Below, one piece after another: positions 51,281-59,683 of a DNA stretch of 64,000 nt. Source of the stretch: Hyphomonas atlantica corrig. (GTDB lineage Bacteria; Pseudomonadota; Alphaproteobacteria; Caulobacterales; Hyphomonadaceae); NCBI RefSeq assembly GCF_000682715.1, contig NZ_AWFH01000001.1, positions 372,001 through 436,000 of the forward strand, read 5' to 3'. The notes under the pieces are model-generated. The model searched no databases and was not told the origin of the DNA. It saw nothing but the letters and a program-made list of their open reading frames with translations. Both the position numbers and the translations under genes were made by a program. Numbering within the stretch: the stretch's first letter is position 1; each line of letters starts with the position of its first letter.

Positions 51281-53263
51281 CTATTCGGCGCTGCTGACCT
51301 TCAGGTCAGGCGCCAGCGCTTCCTGCGCGAGGTCTACACATGCGTCATCCAGAGAGATCATCTGCTGACCATTGCTGCCCAAGCGGCGAAGCGCGAGCGT
51401 ACGATCTTCCGCTTCGCGTCCGCCGACGACCGCGATGATCGGGACCTTCTGAACGGAGTGCTCACGGACCTTGTAGTTGATCTTCTCATTGCGAAGATCC
51501 GTCTCGACACGCAGCCCGGCCTTCCGCAGCGCCTCGGCGGCCTCTTCGGCATAATCGTTGGCCGCGTCCGTGATGGCGGCAACCACGACCTGCACTGGCG
51601 ACAGCCAGAGCGGGAACGCGCCTGAGAATTCTTCGATCAGGATACCGATGAACCGCTCCATCGATCCCAGGATCGCGCGATGCAGCATGACGGGGCGCTG
51701 TTTCGATCCATCCGGCGCTGTGTACTCTGCGCCGAGACGCTCAGGCAGCACATAGTCAAGCTGCAGCGTACCACACTGCCAGACGCGGCCAATCGCATCC
51801 GTCAGCTGGAATTCCAGCTTCGGACCATAGAATGCCCCCTCGCCCGGCATGATCTCACATGGCAGGCCCGCCGCATCGACCGCCTCCTGAAGGCCTTTCT
51901 CGGCCCGGTCCCACGTCTCGTCACTGCCGGCACGCACATCCGGACGCGTGGACAGTTTCACCGCAATGTCTTCAAAGCCGAAGTCACGATAAACACTTTC
52001 CAAGAGGCGACAGAACTTGATCGACTCCTCGACGATCTGGTCCTCACGGCAGAAGATATGCGCATCGTCCTGCGTGAACTGACGAACGCGCATGATGCCG
52101 TGCAGCGCGCCATGCGGCTCGTTGCGGTGACAGCATCCGAATTCTGCAAGGCGAAGCGGCAGGTCACGATAGGATTTCTGGCCCTGCTTGAACACTTCGA
52201 CATGCGCCGGGCAGTTCATTGGCTTCAGCGCCATCAGCTTGGCATCTTCCGGCACGGAGATTTCAACGCCTTCATCCCCTTCCGGAATGAAATCCGGAAC
52301 GATGAACATGTTCTCGCGATACTTGCCCCAGTGACCGGATTTCTCCCACTGAACGGAGTCCATCAGCTGCGGCGTCTTGATCTCTTCATAGCCTGCCGCA
52401 TCGAGGCGGCGACGCATGTAGGATTCAATCTGACGCCAAATCTGATATCCTTTCGGATGCCAGAAGATGGAGCCCGCCGCAGCGAGGCCATCGAGATGGA
52501 ACAGGTCCAGCTGCGTGGCCAGCTTGCGGTGGTCGCGCTTCTCGGCCTCTTCCAGACGCGTGAGATGGGCTTTCAGGTCTTTCTCGTTCGCCCAGGCCGT
52601 GCCGTACATGCGCTGCAGCATCTCGTTCTTCGAGTCCCCGCGCCAGTACGCACCCGCCAACTTCATCAGTTTGAAGGCTTTTGGCAATTTGCCCGTCGAT
52701 GGCAGATGCGGCCCCCGGCACAGATCGAACCACTCACCCTGCTTGTAGACCGTGATCGGTTCGCCCGGCGGGATGATGTCGTCGATGATCTGAGCCTTGT
52801 AGTCTTCGCCGATCTTCTTGAACGTCTCGATGGCATCTTCCTTCGCCCAGACTTCGCGGATGATCGGATAGTCTGCATCGACAATCTCGCGCATCTTCTT
52901 CTCGATCTTTTCGAAGTCTTCCGTTGAGAAAGGCTCCTCGCGGGCGAAGTCGTAATAAAAGCCATCATCGATCACCGGTCCGATCGTGACCTGTGCATCG
53001 GGATAGAGTTCCTGCACCGCCTGGGCGAGCACATGCGCCGCGTCATGGCGGATCAGTTCAAGGCCATCGGCATCATTCGCCGTGACGATCTCAATGCTGG
53101 CATCCCCCTCAAGCGGGCGCATCAGATCCCTCAGTTCGCCATCAACACGCGCGGCGAGCGCTTTCTTGGCAAGGGAGTTGGAAATGGATTTGGCGACATC
53201 GAACGGAGACGCACCGTCTTCATATTCTCGAACGGAGCCGTCTGGCAGGGAAACTTTGATCAT
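51281..53263 (-). CDS. thrS: threonine--tRNA ligase
   Basis: A 660-residue class II synthetase of normal length. Domains: TGS (about 1-62), editing/SAD domain ('[20 protein letters not shown]', '[10 protein letters not shown]', '[10 protein letters not shown]'), catalytic core with zinc-site Cys in '[13 protein letters not shown]' and motif 2 '[21 protein letters not shown]', and a C-terminal anticodon-binding domain ('[19 protein letters not shown]'). It charges tRNA-Thr. It leads into the polysaccharide pair with a 31-bp gap and may share their transcript. Confidence 0.97.
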   Translation of the reverse strand: MIKVSLPDGSVREYEDGASPFDVAKSISNSLAKKALAARVDGELRDLMRPLEGDASIEIVTANDADGLELIRHDAAHVLAQAVQELYPDAQVTIGPVIDDGFYYDFAREEPFSTEDFEKIEKKMREIVDADYPIIREVWAKEDAIETFKKIGEDYKAQIIDDIIPPGEPITVYKQGEWFDLCRGPHLPSTGKLPKAFKLMKLAGAYWRGDSKNEMLQRMYGTAWANEKDLKAHLTRLEEAEKRDHRKLATQLDLFHLDGLAAAGSIFWHPKGYQIWRQIESYMRRRLDAAGYEEIKTPQLMDSVQWEKSGHWGKYRENMFIVPDFIPEGDEGVEISVPEDAKLMALKPMNCPAHVEVFKQGQKSYRDLPLRLAEFGCCHRNEPHGALHGIMRVRQFTQDDAHIFCREDQIVEESIKFCRLLESVYRDFGFEDIAVKLSTRPDVRAGSDETWDRAEKGLQEAVDAAGLPCEIMPGEGAFYGPKLEFQLTDAIGRVWQCGTLQLDYVLPERLGAEYTAPDGSKQRPVMLHRAILGSMERFIGILIEEFSGAFPLWLSPVQVVVAAITDAANDYAEEAAEALRKAGLRVETDLRNEKINYKVREHSVQKVPIIAVVGGREAEDRTLALRRLGSNGQQMISLDDACVDLAQEALAPDLKVSSAE

Positions 53264-53540
53264 GGTTCAGTCTTTTCGTGCATATCGGCGCTGCGGGCAG
53301 CGCGGCAAATTCGGTTCCGGTCTGGCCCTTTATCCGGCGACTGCTTAACGCGACTTCACCAGATTTCCCACCCCATACACATTGAACGTGCAGTCTGGCA
53401 GGCCGGAGCCAGAGGCCGGGGTTCATTTCAGGCTTTTTACGGGTGCGTGATGCGGGCGCGCAGCAGCGCGGCCAAGGGCGCGTCAGGCACCCCGGCGAGT
53501 TCGTGTGGTCAGGCCAACAGGGCCGAAAAGGCAACGAATA
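53264..53540. other. leader region of thrS
   Basis: These 277 bp hold no supported gene. I looked on the minus strand for a threonine-rich leader peptide and found none; the region is GC-rich with several short inverted repeats but no terminator with a T-run. Confidence 0.5.
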
Positions 53541-53888
53541 TCACTCATTGCAATTTATATGGCACGACGCGTTCCGGTTTTCAATTCGCGCCATCACCTT
53601 CCCGGCTGACCATTCGCCATATCGCCAAGGCTGCCAGAACGGCGCTTTCGGTAGGGATTCGGGCACAGGATCTCTTCCAAGACTTCCCCCGGGCCTGCAC
53701 CGGATAAAACGCGCCAGCGCCATCCAGATGCCCGGCCACCAACCGAAGCGCGCAACACATTCAGCGCCATATTCGCTGCAAGTCGGTGTGTGCTGGCAAC
53801 GTGCGCCGAAGGCATAGAAAACCTGGCTCGGCCCGTGTTTGTAGAGCCAAAGCAAGCTCTCCGCCGCGTGCCGCCTCAGCCCGGCCAT
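53541..53888 (-). CDS. yidD: membrane protein insertion efficiency factor YidD
   Basis: A 115-residue protein with the YidD signature: 'LLWLYKHGPSQVFYAFGARCQHTPTCSEYGAECV' (amphipathic helix, three conserved Cys) and 'FIRCRPGGSLGRDPVP'. It assists YidC-dependent membrane protein insertion. Here it is not with yidC, rpmH or rnpA but one base downstream of a NifU-like scaffold gene, an arrangement found in other alphaproteobacteria. Confidence 0.93.
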   Translation of the reverse strand: MAGLRRHAAESLLWLYKHGPSQVFYAFGARCQHTPTCSEYGAECVARFGWWPGIWMALARFIRCRPGGSLGRDPVPESLPKAPFWQPWRYGEWSAGKVMARIENRNASCHINCNE

Positions 53889-53889
53889 C

Positions 53890-54348
53890 TCAATTCACTG
53901 CCGCTCGCGACGATCCGCGACTGGCGAGCGCCTCATCGATGGCCGCGACAGCCGCCTCAAATGCCAGCAGGGTCGATGTGTGCCGCGGTGGATAGTCCGC
54001 CACGGGCTCAAGATGGCGCAGCTCCCAGAACCGGCCTTCCGGTGGGGGGCCATTGTCCTTCAACATGTCTTTCAGCGCATCGCGCGCCGCGATGATTTCT
54101 TCAATCGTCGCGCCAACGGCATGTTCGGCTAGGATCGATGTCGCGGCTTGCCCCAGCGCGCACGCCTTGGGATCTACAGCAATCGCAGTCACGCGCTCGC
54201 CTGCCTCGTCCAGTGTCAGGTCCACTTTCACGGTCGATCCGCACACGCGGGACACTTTCAGCACGGACCCGTCCGGCGACTCCAGATCGCCAACATGCGG
54301 GATGCCTGCTGCCAGTTCCAGGACGCGGTTATGATATAGCTCGCTCAT
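53890..54348 (-). CDS. NifU-like iron-sulfur cluster scaffold protein
   Basis: A 152-residue IscU/SufU-like protein: 'MSELYHNRVLELAAG', Cys in 'SRVCGSTVKVDL', Cys in 'DPKACALGQAATS'. The usual third Cys position is replaced in 'VADYPPRHTSTLLAF', as in the alphaproteobacterial subgroup. It probably holds nascent Fe-S clusters. ATG 54348 gives the family start; longer in-frame starts add up to 12 residues. Upstream of yidD with a one-base gap. Confidence 0.85.
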   Translation of the reverse strand: MSELYHNRVLELAAGIPHVGDLESPDGSVLKVSRVCGSTVKVDLTLDEAGERVTAIAVDPKACALGQAATSILAEHAVGATIEEIIAARDALKDMLKDNGPPPEGRFWELRHLEPVADYPPRHTSTLLAFEAAVAAIDEALASRGSSRAAVN

Positions 54349-54401
54349 CACCCGGAACATGGCTCTGGGTCGCCCCTCTTGCAAGCTATTGCAGCTGTGA
54401 C

Positions 54402-54444
54402 GAAAAAAGCCGCCTGATGATGACCCAAAGGCCCATCAGGCGGC
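54402..54444 (-). terminator. Rho-independent terminator of cysS
   Basis: GCCGCCTGATG (54409-54419) pairs with CATCAGGCGGC (54434-54444); on the minus strand six T follow. It separates cysS from the NifU-like gene. Confidence 0.9.
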
Positions 54445-54545
54445 GAAGTGTGTCTTGCATTGAAATCGGGACGCTCAGGCCCGGTCCGCACCAGACCGAA
54501 CGGCGCGCTTAAGGTCAAATAAAGCTTCCGTCATGGGCAACGCTG

Positions 54546-55931
54546 TCAGGTCCGTCTCCAGGTCGAGCCGCCTGCCCCATCCATGATCTCGATACCTTCG
54601 GCAGCAAGTTCATCGCGAATGCGATCTGCCTCTGCCCAATCCTTTGCCGCGCGAGCATCAATCCGGGCCTGAACAAGCGCATCAATTCGCGCCTTGTCGT
54701 CATCATCGCCGCCCTGTTCCCAGCTTGTCGGCGTCATCGTCAGCAGGCCGAGAAACGCCCCTGCATCCAGCAGGTTGGCGCGCGCTGTCGCCATGGCGTC
54801 AACATCGCCTTTGTCGGCAGCGGTGTTCGCTTCCCCTGCCAGACGGGAAAGGGACGCCAACGCCTCCGGCGTATTCAAGTCATCACACAGCGCATCAAAC
54901 ACGCCGCGGTCATCGATCTCTCCGCCTTCAGCGGCCCAGACCCGGCGAAGTGCGCCATAGATGCGGTCGAGTGTCGTCTTTGCCTGTTTCAGCAGGTCTT
55001 CGGTCCAGTCCAGGGGCGCGCGATAATGCCCGCTCAACATTGCAAAGCGCAGCACCTCGCCCGGCCATTTCTGGAGCAGGTTATGAACCAGGACGACATT
55101 GCCGAGAGACTTCGACATCTTCTCGCCGCCCATATCAAGGAAGCCATTGTGCAACCAGTAATTCGCCATGACCTCGCCATGCGCACATTCGGATTGGGCG
55201 ATCTCGTTCTCATGATGAGGGAATTGCAAATCAATCCCGCCGCCATGAATGTCGATCGTCTTGCCAAGATGTTTCGCGGCCATGGCCGAGCATTCGATAT
55301 GCCAGCCGGGGCGTCCCCTGCCCCACGGGCTATCCCAGATCGCGTCTTCCGGCTCGCCGGGCTTGGCGAACTTCCAGAGGGCAAAATCTGCCGGATCGCG
55401 CTTGTCCGCATCGACCGCAACCCGCGCGCCGGCTTCATTGTCTTCCAGCTTGCGACCTGACAGCTTGCCATAGTCGGACATGGTCTTGACGGAGAACCAG
55501 ACGCCTTCCTTGCCGACATAGGCATAGCCCTTGCGAACAAGCTTTTCGATCATGTCGATCATCTCGCCGACATGCTGCGTCGCCCACGGCTCAATGCTCG
55601 GAGGCAGAACGTTCAGCGCCGTCGTGTCAGCATTGTAGATGTCCGCGAATTTCCGGGTGATTTCCGCAATCGGCTGACCGCTCTCCTGGCTCGCCTTGAT
55701 GATCTTGTCTTCGATGTCGGTGATGTTGCGTGCATAGACGACGGCATCCTCACCATACACCCGCATCAGCAGACGCCGCAGCGTGTCAAATACGATGGGC
55801 GGGCGCGCATTGCCGATATGGGCGTAGTTGTAGACGGTTGGCCCGCAGACATACATCGTGACCCGGGCCGGATCCTGCGGCTCGAATACGCGCTTTTCAC
55901 GCGCGGCGGTGTCATAAAGGCGGATTGTCAT
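54546..55931 (-). CDS. cysS: cysteine--tRNA ligase
   Basis: A 461-residue class I synthetase of standard length. 'YVCGPTVYNYAHIGNARP' has the HIGN motif and a zinc Cys, 'GWHIECSAMAAKHLG' and 'GGIDLQFPHHENEIAQSE' give other zinc ligands, and KMSKS is present in 'GGEKMSKSLGN'. It charges tRNA-Cys. Divergent from folE. Confidence 0.97.
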   Translation of the reverse strand: MTIRLYDTAAREKRVFEPQDPARVTMYVCGPTVYNYAHIGNARPPIVFDTLRRLLMRVYGEDAVVYARNITDIEDKIIKASQESGQPIAEITRKFADIYNADTTALNVLPPSIEPWATQHVGEMIDMIEKLVRKGYAYVGKEGVWFSVKTMSDYGKLSGRKLEDNEAGARVAVDADKRDPADFALWKFAKPGEPEDAIWDSPWGRGRPGWHIECSAMAAKHLGKTIDIHGGGIDLQFPHHENEIAQSECAHGEVMANYWLHNGFLDMGGEKMSKSLGNVVLVHNLLQKWPGEVLRFAMLSGHYRAPLDWTEDLLKQAKTTLDRIYGALRRVWAAEGGEIDDRGVFDALCDDLNTPEALASLSRLAGEANTAADKGDVDAMATARANLLDAGAFLGLLTMTPTSWEQGGDDDDKARIDALVQARIDARAAKDWAEADRIRDELAAEGIEIMDGAGGSTWRRT

Positions 55932-56232
55932 GGTCTTATGGCTCGATTTCGAAAGTCTGAGGAATGCGCTGGCTTCGGGAATATATGGCCAGCCCTAATG
56001 GCTCGTTGAGGCGTCAACAGCAACAGCAGCAGGCAGAACAGCGGTGAAATCGGATCGTTTTCATCCGCGAGCCAGTATCATTGACGTACAAAAAAGCCAA
56101 GAAATGACTCATCCACTGGCGCAACGTCACCGTAGAAAGGGCTGGAAACAGGGCATTCACGCCCTTATGTTCCTCATATCGCCCTGAGGGTATCAACTCC
56201 GGGCGGGCGTTAAGTCCGGGCAGGGGAGCAAG
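55932..56232. other. divergent control region of cysS and folE
   Basis: About 300 bp without a supported gene. It contains an AAC/AGC-rich stretch (56017-56043) and presumably both promoters. A TTGACG at 56081 has no good -10 partner, so I make no promoter call. Confidence 0.4.
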
Positions 56233-56328
56233 ATGAACGCGCTTTCCCAGACCAAGCCTCGGCTCGACCCCCGTCCCTCAGTCGAAGGAAACTTCAATCA
56301 TGGCAATGGACGCCATCACTCCCAATAA
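56233..56328 (+). CDS. short upstream ORF overlapping the folE start
   Basis: A 31-codon frame (MNALSQTKPRLDPRPSVEG...) starts at ATG 56233 behind a strong GGGGAGCAAG ribosome binding site and stops at 56328, 28 bases inside folE in another frame. The Shine-Dalgarno is better than that of folE itself, so translation of this leader may couple to or limit folE translation. No function is known; it could also be an untranslated accident. Confidence 0.4.
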   Translation: MNALSQTKPRLDPRPSVEGNFNHGNGRHHSQ

Positions 56329-56923
56329 AGACAAGGCACGCGCTGAGCCTGTGAAGCGCCCCACCGTTCAGGAAGCTGAAGAGGCCGTTCGCACGCTCAT
56401 TGCATGGGCTGGCGACGATCCACAGCGAGAAGGCCTGCTTGATACGCCAAAACGCGTGGTCAATGCCTACAAGGAATGGTTCTCCGGCTATGACGAAGAC
56501 CCGGTAAAGTACCTGTCACGCACCTTTGAAGACGTGCAGGGCTATGACGACATCGTCATGCTGCGCAGCATTGACGTGGAAAGCCATTGCGAACACCACA
56601 TGGCGCCTTTCCTCGGCAAGGCTTACGTGGCCTACATGCCATCGGCAGCCGTTGTGGGTATTTCCAAACTGGCACGTGTCGTGGAGATCTTTTCCAAACG
56701 CCTGCAGACACAGGAAACCATGACAGCGCAAATCTGTGATGCGATCACCGAAAGCCTGGCCCCTATGGGCACGGCTGTCCTGATTGATGCCGTCCACGAA
56801 TGCATGTCCACGCGCGGCGTTCACCACAAGGATGTCAGCACGATCACCACGCAATTCACGGGCGTGTTCAAATCTGATGCAGACCTGCGCAACCGCTTCC
56901 TGCGCATGGCTGGCAAGGGCTGA
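56300..56923 (+). CDS. folE: GTP cyclohydrolase I
   Basis: A 207-residue enzyme of the homodecameric type: 'DDPQREGLLDTPKRVVNAY', 'IDVESHCEHHMAPFLGKA' (zinc Cys and His), 'LARVVEIFSKRLQTQE' and 'VHECMSTRGVHHKD'. It makes dihydroneopterin triphosphate from GTP, the first step of folate/pterin synthesis. AAGGA precedes ATG 56300; ATG 56306 is also possible. Its start lies inside the leader ORF. Confidence 0.96.
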   Translation: MAMDAITPNKDKARAEPVKRPTVQEAEEAVRTLIAWAGDDPQREGLLDTPKRVVNAYKEWFSGYDEDPVKYLSRTFEDVQGYDDIVMLRSIDVESHCEHHMAPFLGKAYVAYMPSAAVVGISKLARVVEIFSKRLQTQETMTAQICDAITESLAPMGTAVLIDAVHECMSTRGVHHKDVSTITTQFTGVFKSDADLRNRFLRMAGKG

Positions 56924-56976
56924 GCCGCATCTTCATCGAAACAGGAAAGCCCTGACCGGATGGTTGAGGCTTTTCT

Positions 56977-57753
56977 TTATGGGGCCTCTTGAAGCCTAGC
57001 CCGCTCCAGCCAAGCGACAATATCGGCCACAACCTTGTCCGTGCCCGGCTCATCAACGATCCAGTGCGCGTTATCCTTGTACTCCAGGAAGTCTCCGGCG
57101 ACGGGGCTCTTGGCGTATTTCTCACCGACCTTCCGAACCCCCTTGGCAGGCGTTGCCCGGTCAGCTCCTGCCGCGATGGTCAGTGTAGGAATTTTGATCA
57201 GGGATTCGTCAATCTCAATGCCATCGGATATGTCGCCATAAACCTTGCCCGAGTCATACAGGGCACTTGCATAGATTTCCGCATGCCGACGACGCGCAAC
57301 CTTGTTGAGCACGCCATACCGGAAGCCTGACTGCCAAATCTTGTACCCCTTGGTGCGGTCACGTCCGATCAGGATATTCAGGAAAGTATACGCAACCGAC
57401 AGCGTCACCACAGCGCAATCCTTGGGCTGCGCAGGCGTAAGGAACACCGCCTGACTGACAAGCCCCTCCTCTGCCAGGCACTGCGCAATGAGGCCGCCCA
57501 TCGAATGGCCAATTACCGCGGGCGGCGCACCCGTCTCCTCCGCCATCGCGCGCGCTTTGTCAGCCATCGCCGAGACATAATCATCCAGGCCAAGTTCCGC
57601 GAGCGATTCAGGCGGGTTCTCGGGAACGCGGCGATCCGGAAAAAGGGTTGGCGCTTCGCAGAGCCAGCCAGCCGCCTCAAAGCCGGGCCGCATGCGATCC
57701 CAAACCTCTCCGCCGCACCCGATACCATGGATCATCAACAGGGATTTTGTCAT
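56977..57753 (-). CDS. alpha/beta hydrolase
   Basis: A 258-residue hydrolase: 'SLLMIHGIGCGGEVWDRM' (oxyanion), nucleophile Ser in 'VIGHSMGGLIAQ', Asp in 'AAGADRATP' and His in 'KDNAHWIVDEPG'. Soluble. The substrate is unknown. A GTG directly precedes the ATG at 57753. It is followed by no partner on its strand and ends 53 bases from folE. Confidence 0.87.
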   Translation of the reverse strand: MTKSLLMIHGIGCGGEVWDRMRPGFEAAGWLCEAPTLFPDRRVPENPPESLAELGLDDYVSAMADKARAMAEETGAPPAVIGHSMGGLIAQCLAEEGLVSQAVFLTPAQPKDCAVVTLSVAYTFLNILIGRDRTKGYKIWQSGFRYGVLNKVARRRHAEIYASALYDSGKVYGDISDGIEIDESLIKIPTLTIAAGADRATPAKGVRKVGEKYAKSPVAGDFLEYKDNAHWIVDEPGTDKVVADIVAWLERARLQEAP

Positions 57754-57780
57754 CACGGCGCCCTTCAGGTCTGCTGGTCT

Positions 57781-58296
57781 CTAGCCTTGGGTTTCCTTGT
57801 GGCCCGGAACCGGTTCGCACCAGGTCCGAAACCGTTCGGCCACTTCGGAGTACACCATCCGCTTGAAGGGTACGACCATGGACGGAACTTCCTCAAGACG
57901 TGCCCAGCGCCATGCATCAAATTCCGGCGTGTGCCGGTCCAGGCGCACATCACTGTCAGAGCCCTTGAAGCGCAACGCGAACCATTTCTGCCGCTGCCCG
58001 ATATAGGGCCCCGGCAGGCGCTTTTTCACGTCATGTGGAAAGTCATAGTAAAGCCAGTCGGATGTCTCTTCGAGAACGTCTACGAGCTTGTCGGGAATTC
58101 CGACTTCTTCTTCGAGTTCTCGTAGCGCCCCAACAAGCGGTGTTTCGCCCTTGTCGATCCCGCCCTGCGGCATCTGCCATTGGAAGGCCCCACGGCCATT
58201 TATCCTGCGGCCAATGAAAACATGCCCCGCCTTTGAAAACACGGCGAGGCCGACATTCGGCCGATACAGGTCTGGATCAGGTATTGTTACGCTCAC
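57781..58296 (-). CDS. rppH: RNA pyrophosphohydrolase
   Basis: A 171-residue Nudix enzyme. The Nudix box 'GGIDKGETPLVGALRELEEEVG' is complete, and 'RPNVGLAVFSKAGHVFIGRR' with 'WQMPQGG' is the RppH signature. It removes pyrophosphate from mRNA 5' ends to start decay. It overlaps the deacetylase gene by four bases at the end of a conserved alphaproteobacterial gene order. Confidence 0.94.
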   Translation of the reverse strand: MSVTIPDPDLYRPNVGLAVFSKAGHVFIGRRINGRGAFQWQMPQGGIDKGETPLVGALRELEEEVGIPDKLVDVLEETSDWLYYDFPHDVKKRLPGPYIGQRQKWFALRFKGSDSDVRLDRHTPEFDAWRWARLEEVPSMVVPFKRMVYSEVAERFRTWCEPVPGHKETQG

Positions 58297-59594
58297 CCTT
58301 CAGGGTTTAGCGGAGCCTGCATCAAGCTTCCAGTCTTCACCGGCTGCAACGCGTCATTTTCTGCAGACTTTTCAGCGGTCAGCGCGGAGACAGGGGCAAG
58401 AAGAACGCCGCGAGTCTGCAGATCCTTCGTCCAATCCTTCGCGATCTCGATGGTTAGCGGGTAGGCATACCCTGCCCCCATCGAACCGCCGCTTTCCTTG
58501 GCCAGTGTTTCCAGACCAAGCAACTCATTGCGGATATCATCCGCGTTCATTTTGGCGTCGATCGTGCTGGCTGCACGCGCATATTTCAGATTCGTCTGGC
58601 CAGCTGCCGTGTCAAATGCACCACCAGAGAAGCTGCCATCTTCTATCAGCGCGACACCGCGATCCTTGAGAATGTCCAGAACCGAGTTCACCGCGCCTGC
58701 GTCTTCTGCAAACTTGGCACCCTGATAGTTGATAATGCCGAAATAGCCGCTTGCACGGCTGAGCAAACGCTCAAGCCGCGGAATGTTTCGCGTACCATCA
58801 TCATTTGCCAACAGCGTCTGCGGGTGCATCTTCATACGCCCGTACTCAAATGCCTCCATCGGCACTTCGATCAGGACTTCATGACCCTTCTCGCGCGCTT
58901 GATTGACCCAATATTGGAGGTTCCCGGCGTCCGGCGCGAAAGACAAAGTCACTTCAGGCGGGAGCTCGTTGATCGCGGCTTTCGTATGTGTGGCATTGAT
59001 GCCGAGTCCGCCGATGACGAGCGCGACAACCGGCTGGTTGCCCGGATTGGCAAAGGGGCGCGCGTACACGTCTGATGGTGCCCGGCCCTCAGCAGAGATA
59101 CGCGGCAGGGTCAGCCCGTTCACGCGCTCTGACAGACCGGAAATCGGCGCGGGGTCGAGCGACGTGATCCGGGTTATTTCCCCATAGGACTCGCCCGGCC
59201 GCACCAGGGTGCCGTTGATGCGAATGCCTGCACCCGCTGAATCTTCATCGCCCTGACCTGTTGGTTGGGCCTCGGCAGCCAAAACCGGCGCCTCGCTGTA
59301 TTCCACGCCCAATGTGGGTTGCATGCCGATGGTGTCGTCATCCGCCAGAACGACCGTCGCCGCAACGCCGGTCGGCGTTTCCGATTTAAGGCGCGTTTTC
59401 AGATTGGCTTGCGACCCCTGACTTGTCTCGAACAGGGCAAGCACCTCACGAGGGCCTGAATTTGCCGGATTGCCGGAATAATGGATCACAGCGCCAAGGC
59501 TGGCGGCGATGCCTCCGAACACGAGCAGGCTCAATCCGGTATGAGTCAGACCCGAACGCAATGGAGACGGGTCGGCATCCCTGCGGCTAGCCAT
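58293..59594 (-). CDS. divergent polysaccharide deacetylase family protein
   Basis: A 433-residue protein. A short cytosolic tail and one membrane segment (about 17-37) are followed by a long periplasmic linker and the YibQ-like 'divergent polysaccharide deacetylase' domain (about 190-420), with 'VVALVIGGLGINATHTKAAI', 'LSFAPDAGNLQYWVNQAREKGHEVLIEVPME' and 'YFGIINYQGAKFAED'. It probably acts in the cell wall; activity is unproven for the family. It lies between ctpA and rppH. Confidence 0.88.
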   Translation of the reverse strand: MASRRDADPSPLRSGLTHTGLSLLVFGGIAASLGAVIHYSGNPANSGPREVLALFETSQGSQANLKTRLKSETPTGVAATVVLADDDTIGMQPTLGVEYSEAPVLAAEAQPTGQGDEDSAGAGIRINGTLVRPGESYGEITRITSLDPAPISGLSERVNGLTLPRISAEGRAPSDVYARPFANPGNQPVVALVIGGLGINATHTKAAINELPPEVTLSFAPDAGNLQYWVNQAREKGHEVLIEVPMEAFEYGRMKMHPQTLLANDDGTRNIPRLERLLSRASGYFGIINYQGAKFAEDAGAVNSVLDILKDRGVALIEDGSFSGGAFDTAAGQTNLKYARAASTIDAKMNADDIRNELLGLETLAKESGGSMGAGYAYPLTIEIAKDWTKDLQTRGVLLAPVSALTAEKSAENDALQPVKTGSLMQAPLNPEG

Positions 59595-59649
59595 TCATGG
59601 ACCTCATTAATCAGATTGGTGCATTCCGAACGAACAGAATTGCATCCAA

Positions 59650-59683
59650 CTGGTTAACAGGTTGCAAAGATCTCGTTAACCAG
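59650..59683. repeat. inverted repeat at the ctpA stop codon
   Basis: CTGGTTAAC (59650-59658) and GTTAACCAG (59675-59683) are perfect complements around 16 bases. The right arm contains the ctpA stop codon. No T-run follows on the minus strand, so it may be an operator or mRNA element for the downstream deacetylase gene. Confidence 0.5.

Noticed and set aside
51680..52927. 415-codon open frame antisense to thrS
   Set aside because: Thr ligase on the other strand has all its motifs across the same bases; the antisense product has no recognisable domain and arises from high GC.
53264..53540. Threonine attenuator or leader peptide before thrS
   Set aside because: No run of Thr codons and no terminator/antiterminator pair found.
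54475..54534. 19-codon frame after cysS (MTEALFDLKRAVRSGADRA)
   Set aside because: Looks protein-like and precedes the cysS terminator, but has no ribosome binding site and is too short to support without data.
56940..56985. Possible terminator after folE
   Set aside because: Only a four-base AGCC/GGCT pairing before a weak T stretch.
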